Source of the DNA: Liquidambar formosana
Taxonomy: Eukaryota > Streptophyta > Magnoliopsida > Saxifragales > Altingiaceae
NCBI GenBank assembly: GCA_039720395.1
Contig: JBBPBK010000108.1
Coordinates: forward strand, 126,001 to 190,000
Length of the DNA: 64,000 nt
Reading direction: 5' to 3'
Position 1 is the stretch's first letter. Every line of letters starts with the position of its first letter. The translations under genes were made by a program, and so were the position numbers. A model generated the notes under the pieces. The model was not told where the DNA came from. It saw nothing but the letters and a program-made list of their open reading frames with translations, and did not search any database. Below, in pieces: positions 22,284-33,590 of this stretch.

Positions 22284-25200
22284 GTAATCACTCTTTAACT
22301 TAATGAAATAATTACTGGAGAGTGGTCCATTTTATATGCCTTAATGGCTGACTGGCTGTCAATGTTAATCACCCTTAGGTCTAGTTCCATGTCCTATTCC
22401 AATAAAGGCGTAGGTTAATGAAAGTCCTATTATATTCCCACTTCACTTGGGTGCATATATACGTATATATTTTTGGTTCAAAGGATATACACAAAGAAGC
22501 TAACGCCGGATTACCGGCAGACCAATAACATCATTGGTCAGTAGAGGTCCAAGACCAGGAGGGGGTTCTGTGAGTAGAGTAGGCCCACTGTAGGAGTGAC
22601 TCCAATTGGCTATGAAGTCGGCATATGAATTTCCTTCTCGCACGACATGAGAGATAGAACAATCCCATTGTCTAGAGAGATAACCAAGCTCTACAAGTCT
22701 ATAATTAGCGGACCATAGGGATGGAATTGGGGGTCACCTATCAAAATGAGGCGAATCACAACTTACAGTCTGATTCCACCAGGAGAGAAGTGATTCTATG
22801 GTGCAATCTTAAGGCCCATTCTTATGCTGCAGAATTTAGCTTCAAGACTAAAGGCATTTCCTAACCCAACAAGTAAGGCTCCTCTCTATTTAATAGACGA
22901 TCTAGTGAAATCTATACTATGGGTTTCGTATCAATTGGTAAGCCTCACATATTTAGATTTAACTGTCTATAAAATGGACTAATGGAGAAAAGTCTTATTC
23001 GTCCACTCCTATGGTTCAGCAAAAAAAAAATAATAATAGATAAATAAAAAGTGAATGGTTGTAGATTACTAGACTGCTCTCTTGAGTGGCTCTTTACATT
23101 TAAGTAATTAATTACACTTTTTGTGGGGTTTTTTTTTTTTTTTTTTTTTTTTGGGTAAAGTACTGCAATTATAAATAATTAAATACTCCTAAAATGGGTT
23201 TAAAATTATTATTTTTTGCTAAGATAATTTATTTTGGGTTTGATTTATAGTTAAAGCACTAAATCAGGCAAGGCTGGAAGCGAATGTGAGAGTAAAAGGA
23301 GAGGCAAACTACAAGAAAAAATGGCCGAGCCCTTTCGCAGTAGCTTCTGGTTTATTACTTCTGCTATCACTTTTGAAATTCATTTACCATCCATTCCAAT
23401 GGGTGGCTCTCGCTGCAGTTGCTGTCGGCATCTTTCCCATTGCCCGGAAGGCTATAGTTGCCATCAACAATTTTATGCTCGATGTCAACGTTCTTGCCAT
23501 TGTTGCCGGTAACTTTTACTTCTACAGTGTTGTTGTTGTTTTTTTTTTTTTTTAATTATTATTATTGTTTTTGGCTCTTTCTTATGGTATTACTCGTATT
23601 CAATGTTTTTTTCTTTTTTTTTTAAATTATTATTATTATTTTTTGTTATGATGCACCATTACACACCTAATAAATTACTACATAGAAACTCATCTAGGAA
23701 GTTACATTTGCTTGAATAGATATTCCAATGTGCCTTCATGTTTGTCACCAATAGGAGTTCTTCAATCTCCCACTTTACAAATATAAGATATTTAGCAAAC
23801 TTCCCCACTTAGTTACCCCCTTGAGTATCCATAACTAGTTGCTTCCTATGGGTGCCATCTGAATTTAGACAGAGATTGGCTTTAGATCATAATGTGGCCT
23901 TATGTGCACATGTTTTTACCATTTTTTTTTCTTTGCCCACGCCCTTTCTTTATATACCATTTATCAGAATCACATAACCCAGGTGAATTTGTTTACTATA
24001 TTCCAAGTAAATGACACCATTACTTTGTACTAGGGAATAATAAGTCCACACCGTACCGCAGTTACTATTGGCGGCTTCAGACAAGACATATGTTAATTCT
24101 TGTGTTTATGACCTACGCTCAAAATTTTGATCAAGTCTTCCTCCTTGGCCTCACAGGAGGCTAAGTATTATGTGAACCATAGTTATTAAATCCGGATCGG
24201 TCATTAACCCGATCTAAAGGTCGGGTCACTGGTTTAACCGTCGGATCACTGGTTGAACCGGTCTTATAATTAAAAAAATTTATAAAAAAATTTGAAAATA
24301 AGAGGAAAAATGAAATGTGTATGTTTAGATATTAAATACTATGTATTGTAGATTTTATCATTACATCAACACATGGTTTAATGGCTAAGATTCTCTTTGG
24401 TTACTTTGCTTCTTGGTTTCAATACCCAGCAACAGAAACGGTGAATTTTTTAACATGTTACTCCACAGTCCACTTGTACCAACCGGACCGGTTTACACTG
24501 GTTCATAAAAACCATCAGGTTGAGGTGATTCAATCCGGTCTGATTGCATTTTCGATCCAATAATTGAACCGAACTGGTTAGGGTCCAATTCACCAGTTGA
24601 ACCGTCCGGTCCGGTCTGGGTTTAATAACTATGATGTAAGCTCAAATTTATTGCATCAAAATGAACTTTACGTATAAATTGTTCCGTCATAACATTGTTA
24701 CCTCACTATTGCCCTCTATATACCTCACTATTGCCCTCTATATTTTCTCCGCTCACTCAAATGGAGATGCATCATTCCGTATCCATATTATCATTTTCTA
24801 GTAATATATCTTCTACATACGATGAAAATATTGCTAGCTTCTTTTTTGGCATTTCTACACTCATGCTCGATCTAGCGGACTCATTTCATATATATACTAA
24901 GATTTCTAGGTGGAACTTCAAGTTCCATTGTCTTGAAAATTGTTGGAGTCCATATATGGTTCTTTTTAGTTTAAAGACTTTGTCCGGATGTCTCTATCTT
25001 AATCTAAAATCCTTCAAGTTTATTCGCGTAGATGCCTTTCTTCAACTCTCCATTGAGAAACATAGTCTTGACATCCATCTAATGTAGCTTAAGATTCATC
25101 CTTGCTACAACTGGCATGAGAATCATTATGGATGTAAATTTTACCACAGATGAATATGCATCCACAAAGTCTATTCCCAGATTTTGTGTGAAATATGTTA

Positions 25201-28200
25201 CCAATAATCTAGCTTTATACGCAAGGACGAAGCCATGAATTTAGTTTAGGGGATGCAAATTTTAGTTGGTTGTTATTATTTTATCCTAACTCAAAAATTG
25301 AAGAAGCTTTAGTTCAAAATTGTTCTTTTATCTTGTGATTTTGAAGTAGAAAAAATTGTAATCCATTCATAAACTATATTTTAATGGGAGACGTATGAGA
25401 GAGTATTGAGTATTTCGTAGTGAAATGAGATATTGGGGCTTTTATATGGAGGAAAAAATATAAACGAGAATTAAGGGGTTTAAAAAAAATTTAAGCCACG
25501 CAAATCTATAATTTTAAAAAGTTTAAGGTATAAGATATAAATAATAAAAAAAATCCAGGTAAGGTAGTTACCCCACCTCACCATACTATGGCTAGCTCCG
25601 TCCTTGTTCATACGTATCTAAAGTTCCATCTCCTTTTAATTTCTTCTTAAGGACCCATAAACATTCAATGGACTTCCTACTCTTTGGATGTTCAACTAAG
25701 TATTTCCTTACTCCATTCCTTCAATTCCTTTTGTATATCCTTAAGTCAATCCATGGCATCATCTAATTTCATGGATTTTGAAAAATTCTTTGGGTCGTCA
25801 TCTAGTTGTCTTATGTTCTCTACCTTGTCTAGGTTGTAGACATAATGATCTCTAAGTCTCCAAGAGGGTTCCCTTGGTCTTTTCCTCCCATGAACCTGAA
25901 CCTCTTCAATAGGTCTGGCTGTTACTTAGTTTATCTCTAAGGGGTTTTGGTATTAATTCATGAATGATTGATTTAGAAAGGCCTTCTACAAACTCTTGAC
26001 TTGCCTACTCTTTTCTTCAGCTTGAAGCCTGCTCTAATATCATTTGAGAGATCTAAAGAAAGAATTGAAAATTTTTGTTGTGAGACTATTTATCACTCAT
26101 AGGAAGAATTAATGTTGGCAGAAGAGAAGAGTAGAGCCAAAATAACCAATTTACTACTTTTCTATAAATCTCAAAATGGAATGGACTTAGGTATATTTAT
26201 AAAATTCCTTTTAACTACTCACATCTATCCATAAGAGTCGCATCTCTTCACTTACACCAATATTATGTTATGGTGCAATGCACCTTCACGCACCCAATAA
26301 ATTCCTACGTGATAAATAATGCAGGAAGTTATATTTGTTCGAATATATATTCCAGTCTGCTAAGGCACACTGTATTTCATGTTTGTCACCAATAAGAGTT
26401 CTTCATTATCACAACCACAATCACTTTGCAAATGAATTATGGAGGATACCGACCCTACAAAAGCCCCTTCTTCTCCTCCTAAGTGGAAATGCCTTACCTT
26501 CATCAAAATGAAAAAACACGGGATGCCTTACTCTAGATCAAAGCCATAGTTTTGTTCACACATGCAATTAGACAAGAATAGTAGAGAATATCACTGCCTC
26601 ACTATATTATCTTGGACACCTAGTTTTCACACAAAGCCTCAAACTCATATGATCAAACACTCCACCCCAACCCCACCCCACATTTTTTCTTGTTTTATAT
26701 ATACTAGTAGAAGTGTATGCCATTCACATATTTAAAATAAAAAATGATTATGATCTTTGTCTAACTATTAGAATCCTTATGTATTTCTAAAACATAGTAT
26801 GTTTCTGTAAAAAAAAAAAAAAAAAAATTGATGGGACGTCAAGCACAATTTACAACAGGGTGGCCCAACTTAGCCTATTGTGTCACAACCCAAAAAAAGG
26901 CCATGACCTATCTTTAGTAAAATATGCTTTATATAAAAATGGAGGATGGTTTATAAATAAATTTTCAATTTAAAGAAATATTTTTGAGAAAATCCGGCAT
27001 ATTTATGTTTGAAAATAGGACATACCAAATTATCAACTATTTAAACCTATAAAATTTAAACATAAAATAATACCATCCACATAAATAAACATTAACTTAA
27101 ACTGGCATCAGTGTTCTACAAAATTCTATCATCAATACTCGCAATATAAAACATATCCAGACTGTTTAAATATAATATAGTATAGAATATAATAAATGAA
27201 GGTCCACACGACATCTGCATGCAACGCGTGTTATGCCCCATGCTATCCCTAATTTGATGCTTCCTCAAATGAGTCATCGTTACTATGCTCAAAATTTGCG
27301 AAATTGTTTTAAAAAAAAAAATAGGGTGTGAGCAAAACCCAGTAGGTTACATTTTTCAAAAATGTATATCAAGGTTTAAAAACAAATTTTCACATTAAAA
27401 CAACAATATAACTAAATTGAAATATTCAATTTTTAAATTAAGGAAAGTATACATCAACCATTTCATTAACCACTATCTTTAGTAACCATATCATCATAAT
27501 TCCAAACTGATAATCCTCCCAGGAAATGTAGGACCCTCACACGCGAAATAAAAACACAGCAAGACATCCCTACTTAGGACCGCAGTAACCTCGATTTTAG
27601 GTCTATACCAAATAGCTTAGGACTAAGGAAGGAAGATATGGCATGACATCCCTTTTCCCTTTTGGACCACCATAGTAATTTTGACTCTGTTAACCCTTAT
27701 TATCAAATGTCTTCACATTAATTTACATATTAACTCTCTCACAACCATTTTATAATTAATGGTAGAAAAACAGATTCCAAAACACTTGTATAAAAGTGAC
27801 CCCCTAATATTTCAATTGTAAAAATTTAGTCCAACGGGTTTAAAAACTAACCCATTATACTCAAAATCATACAAGGGGTTTAAATATAACATATATATAA
27901 ACAAATAAGGTGTAATAATCAAACCTTAGGTTTTCACCCAAGCCATAAAAACAAGTAATTGAACCCCACACATGAAAAACATAAAATATAGTGTGTAAAC
28001 ATGCAAACCCACATGATTTTCACCCAATCCATGTGTACAATGATCTACAACAATGAAAAATACACATACCACTCAAATGGTAGCTAGGAATGCAAATCCA
28101 AGGGTGCACACACTCGAGGTGAAAATTGCAAGATTGGAGTTCCACAAGGTCGGATCCGAGCTCCCGAGGTTGTGCGCTTTGTCATCAACCTCCTCTTCCT

Positions 28201-31200
28201 CCTCACCGCTCTCCTTCTCTTTTTCTCTCTCTCTTTCTCTCTCTCGACTGAGAAAGTGGGTAAGAAACCCTTTAGAGGTAAGGTTTTAAAGAAAACATTA
28301 GGGAGGGGTAAAATAGTCTTTTATCCATAAAAAATATAGTCCTTCAACAAAAAATTGTGCCTTATGTCGACTATAAAGAGTTGTAGTCGACCATAACTGT
28401 CTACATTTTGTTATAATAGGAGTTATTGTCAACTATAACATTCAGCGTGCACAAAAAAAAGAAGTATGTGGCTCACCAAAGCATACCTTAACACAATCCA
28501 ACCCAATATTTCTATAAATTAACATTGGGTCCTTACATATTGATTTGAAAACCAAAGTTACTTATCTTAGAATAATAAATTGTTGCATTTAAATTCTTAG
28601 ACTTAGGGGTTAAGTTTTTACTATATTTGCTTTTTTAATTTCCTAAGACTTGAGCACAAGTTTCTTGAAGCCCAAGTTTACTACTTCTGATGTAAGTGGA
28701 GTCCTATATAAAGGCTCCACAACTTTTTAAGAAAATCAGCTTATAATGAATTGAAATTGGTTTTTTTTTCTTAATGTTTGGTGCTGATTCCAAACAAAGC
28801 CTTAAGTGCAAAGCTTCCTCCCTTTATCTTCTCTTCTTCTCCCTATCTCTCTCTTTTCTATCCTCTTTCTTTTCTTTGTCAATGTTATACGTCCTTTGTG
28901 TCATGCTACATCAGATTTGGTATCAGAGCAAACACCAATCCTTCGCATCTCCGTGAAGCACTCTACAGCAACCAGCCAACTCTAGATATCACCACTCACC
29001 AATCAATCCTCATTGTCTACCAGCGACCTGACTACCTTAGTCCTCATCAAAACCCCAAAAAAACTAAACCCCCATACCCACTGCCAACAACAAATCAAAC
29101 CCCAGAACCCTGCCTAAAAACAAACCCTAACACAGCCTCTACCTCCACTGTCGCTACTACACTCATCTAGAACCATACGATCAATAGATCATAGTCACAT
29201 ACCATTGCCGAACCATCATGGGTATCTCCCTCGAACATCATTGTGAGTTGGGTCTCATTGTTACCTCACTATCAACACCATTGACTTCACTTTGATGATC
29301 TTTGTCAACAAAGCCAGGATAGCCAATCGAGATCCAGTTCTCCTTCTCTTCCAGATCTATTCTGCCATGCTGTGAGCCACAACCGTTGCACCATCACTTA
29401 CGAGCACACCTGTCAACCACCATAACTCCATCAGATCCTCCATATAGGACATCGCCATCGACCTCTTTCGTCGAGGCACCTAAATTAATCTTACCATCGC
29501 AAGTTTCTCAAGCCCTAGTTTTTCTCCCCATTTTTAGCGAACCTTTGAGTCAAGTGTCAAGTCTTCGACCACTATTGTCAGATCCATATCATCACCATCA
29601 CCTTCCCTTTGCCGTCGCTCCATTACTGTTGTTGAACCACTGTCAAACAACAATCGAAGACACCCTCTGTCCCTCTCTCTTACCACCATGACAGAAGCTT
29701 CAAGAAGGGTCAATCTTCCATTTGATTCTTTTAGCTTAAAGATATAAGTAGATTTGGGTTGTTTGGTAACAGCTGTAGGCCATTCTAGCTAGGACCAAAT
29801 TATGGAAAAAGTTATCCTCACTTCAACTCAAGCTATTCTAACCAAGGATAGGCTATTCTAACTAGGTCAAAATCATGGATAGCGTTATCCTCAATACAAT
29901 TCAAGCTATTCTAATCCAGGTTTGACTTATCTCTACTGTGAATTAATTAATATTCTTTTTTGGATTTTGTTGCCATCAACGAGGATAAAATCATCATGTC
30001 TTTGATTTATTGCTATTCTGATTGTGATTTAGTTTGAGTTATCTGCGGAATAAGCTATCTTGTTGCATTTTGGGTTATCCTTGACTCAACCAAAACTATT
30101 CTAATCCAATTTGAACATCCTATCATGGAACCCACTCCATATCAGATAATATTTAATACTCTACAAGACCTGTCTACAAAGCTTGACCAAAAGATGGATC
30201 ATTATTAAAGTGATTTGGGTGCTGAGTTAGATAGGTTAGATAGGGCACCACTGCAACTGGATTTGAAACTTAGCAAAAAGAAATGCCTAACATTACAATA
30301 ACTACAGACATTAGTCAAATCATGGGAATGTAGTGCTCTGTGTCTCTGTTAAACCTATGCCTGAAGTTGATAATTGGTGTGTTGAGAACACTGTTTCTCT
30401 AGAAATGTGCTCCAATATTCAATTTTAGAACACAGCAATTGATAAGCACTAATCTATGGTACAAGAAATTGTTTCATTCCCTAAAGAATTTTGGCCACTT
30501 ACCAAAGATCTGGGCGTGGATCCTGCACCTGTTAGTGATATTTTGGAAGTTGAAGAAATTGTTGTTAAAGAATTTCATCCTAAGGAGACCAACTTGTTAG
30601 ATTCTGTTGCCTATCCGTCCAATTTGCTTGAGGTCCCGATTGTAGATTTTCTTGATGTTGACAGTTTTAAGTTGTAGGGTAACTCTTATTTGATCGCATT
30701 CTTTGACAAATTGAGGACTATATGTCAGGCTACACAATTTAAGGCTACTATTTTTCACTAAGTTTTGACATAGTTGACTTATTCTAAGTATTTGTTTCAC
30801 TGGAAAGGTTGTATTCAATATCTCACTCCAACCTCAAACTTGGGGTCGAGTTTTTCCCACCCCAGGAGAGTTGATGGGAACATCAAGCACAGTTTAGTGC
30901 CCCAACTTGGCCTATTCACTTGAAGACCAAGGCTACCTAACTTAGAATAATAAATTGTTGCTTTTAAATTTTTAGACTTAGGGAGTTAGGGGTTAAGCTT
31001 TTACTATATTTGCTTTTTTAATTTCCTAAGACTTGAGGCCCAAGTTTCTTGAAGCCCAAGTTTACCACTTTTGATGTAAGCGGAGTTTTATATAAAGGTT
31101 CCACAACTCTTTAAGAAAATCAGCTTATGATGAATTGAAAATGGTATTTTTCCTTAGTGTTTGGTGCTGATTCCAAACAAAGCCTTAGGTGCGAGGCCTA

Positions 31201-31547
31201 GGGTTCTTCCCTCCCCCCTTTCTCTTCTTTTCTCTTCTCTTCTTCTCCATATCTCTCTCTTTTCTCTCCTCTCTCTTCTCTTTGTCTGTGTTATACGTGC
31301 TTTGTGTGCTTTGTGTTGCATATATAAAAAATATATAAAATATAAAATAATAATAATAAATTAATCATAGAGTATACATGGGTCCCACTTAGTAAGTTAA
31401 GTATAAAAATTAGATTCACCAAATGCATTTTTAAGATGAGTTGCTTATACGTCTATTGGTGGTCGGTAAAACAGCATACTTGGGTTTAAATCTCTTAATG
31501 TGCTGAAATACCGCCACATTCTCCTTTAATCCGTGTCCCTAAATTAT

Positions 31548-31585
<38 letters not shown>

Positions 31586-33058
31586 TCAAGACATATTTTC
31601 AAAACAATTTTAAAAGTTTTACATTGTTTGAGAACTTGATTGATATTAAGTAACTAAAATCAACATTTATTTTAATTGACATAACTATTGCAGGAAACAC
31701 CTAAGTGCTGAGAATGATTAAGAACAAGCACAATAGCCACCAAAATTAACCACAAAGAGAAGCAAAAAAAGGGAACAATGAAGAATGTGATCACACAACA
31801 CAAAAGCAATATTACGTGGTTTGGCATAATCCTACATCGACAACTGATACTGATTTCATTATAGAGATCAACAAGAGTGCAATATTACAAGAACAATAAT
31901 TGTACCTCTCATAGGTACCTTTATTTTGATCACTGAGCAAAATAAGGATGGTGAATGCCGATTCAAAAAAATAATCGCCCATTAACCCTAGCTTAAAATT
32001 TATTAGAAGGGAACCATAATTTATATATTAGCAATAATGTATAATATTAAGCTGGTTAGCTGTCAATAACTGGCTCAGTGCAGCTGTAACTTGTCTAACA
32101 CATATGCGCGATGTTTCACAGTGATAGGCACAATTGCTTTGAAGGATTATTTGGAAGCTGGCTCTATTGTCTTTCTATTTGGTATTGCAGAATGGCTTGA
32201 GTCAAGGGCAAGTCACAAGGTTTGCAAACTCTGCTCCTCCATACTTACCTCTCTTCTCACACACAAGCACACGGTCACACACACACACACAGAGAGGTTA
32301 TACTCTACTATTGTTTGATATGATGACATAGAGTAATCAAAGACTCGATTATTTAACTTCAAAAAATTCACATGATGCACATTCAAACTTTACCTAGTAT
32401 ATTTGTCTTAAATGTACAATTTCAATGAAATAAAGAAAAAGATGGATAAACTCTTACAACATGAAACAACAAAGCAAGGATACATATAACCACCAGCCTT
32501 TGTGGTCTAGTTGTACCTGGGTGAGGTGTGGGTAGTCTAGGATTCGAGTCCCTCTTGTGTAAAGCTAAATTTAATAGTAAGTAATTTCGAAAAATGTTCA
32601 CAGATATTAATGTAGAAACCAATTCTGCAAAAAGGCAAGCAGCACTATGGGAAGAATCAATTAGGCTTTTGAGAAAGGCTTTCAAGCTGATTGAGCCCAC
32701 ATAGGCTTGGCTTACTCTATCCCTTTAGCTTGATGAAATCGTGTTCCTAAATATAAAAATTGTATGCCACAGGCCACTGCAGTTATGTCATCATTGATGA
32801 GCATAGCTCCTCAAAAAGCAGTAATTGCAGAAACTGGAGAAGTTGTCAATGCTGATGAAGTCAAGGTGGGCACTATTCTTGCTGTTAAGGCTGGTGAAAC
32901 TATACCCATTGATGGAGTCGTTGTAGATGGGAAATGCGAAGTAGATGAGAAAACATTAACAGGAGAGTCATTTCCAGTTTCCAAGCAAATGGGATATACT
33001 GTTTGGTCTGGCACTATTAATTTAAATGGTAATATGTCTCTCTCTCTCTCTCTCTCTC

Positions 33059-33094
<36 letters not shown>

Positions 33095-33532
33095 GTAATG
33101 TTGTTTGTGAGTGATAAAGATATTTTCTATTAATATTTTTTGTGCTAACGAGTTTCAAACGAGTTTAGGTTATATTGGTGTAAGAACTACTGTACTCGCT
33201 GAAGACTGTGTGGTGGCTAAAATGGCAAAGCTAGTAGAGGAAGCTCAAAACAAGAAATCAAGCACTCAAAGATTCATAGACAAATTCGCCAAGTACTATA
33301 CCCCAGGTTAGTTGATATTAACGATAATGTATAGATGGTTTTTAAAAGCAACTTAATGGATGAGAAGCAATTGCCAGGAAGATTGACTAGAGATTGCCTC
33401 TTAGAATAATTTATGATGGCCTGTTTTAGACTCTCTTTTAACTTCCATGTGGCTATTTTTGACATAATTCAGTCTATTCCTCCTTACTTTCTTCCAAGCA
33501 AACCTTACAAGAACCCACATTCTACATTTTAC

Positions 33533-33590
<58 letters not shown>

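Larger units (their letters stand above)
23645..26405 (-). mobile_element. decayed Copia element, minus strand, in HMA intron 3
   Basis: The right LTR (5' LTR in element terms) is 26045-26405, from TGAGAGATCT to AGTTCTTCA. It is followed inward by GCCTGCTCTAATATCA (26027-26042), the complement of a tRNA-Met primer site. The left LTR is partial (23645-23764) and also ends GAGTTCTTCA; inward lies ATCTCCCACTTTAC, the complement of a polypurine tract. Between them the minus strand has RT fragments: [17 protein letters not shown] near 25085-25030 and [14 protein letters not shown] just upstream, with stops. Gag, protease and integrase are missing. Two MITEs interrupt it. Confidence 0.75.
26829..31320 (+). 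mobile_element. non-autonomous LTR element in HMA intron 3
   Basis: The left LTR (26829-28910, ~420 bp after removing a nested solo LTR) and right LTR (30872-31320, ~449 bp) share long stretches, such as 'gacttaggggttaag', 'tatataaaggctccac' and 'ccaaacaaagcctta', including a TATA box. A perfect TGGTATCAGAGC primer site lies at 28918-28929. The internal ~1.96 kb has only short open frames (28778-29170, 29386-29691, 30456-30677) without recognised domains. A short frame starting at the ATG at 30124 has a gag-like feel but no domain. No pol. A target duplication was not found at the outer borders. Confidence 0.75.
23509..32121 (+). other. HMA: HMA intron 3, ~8.6 kb, filled with transposable elements
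   Basis: A GTAACT donor and a TTTCACAG acceptor bound 8,613 bp. All other introns of the gene are 140 bp to ~970 bp. The extra length is explained by a minus-strand Copia remnant (23645-26405) with two MITEs inside and a plus-strand LTR element (26829-31320) that carries a solo LTR. Confidence 0.9.

Noticed and set aside
28053..29691. Ser/Leu-rich and Thr/Pro-rich frames in HMA intron 3 as nested genes
   Set aside because: They sit inside a solo LTR and the internal region of an LTR element; composition follows CT-rich tracts.
31435..31520. another SINE head ('ttggtggtcggtaaaa', 'gggtttaaatctc')
   Set aside because: A-box and B-box similarity is too weak, with no tail or duplication.
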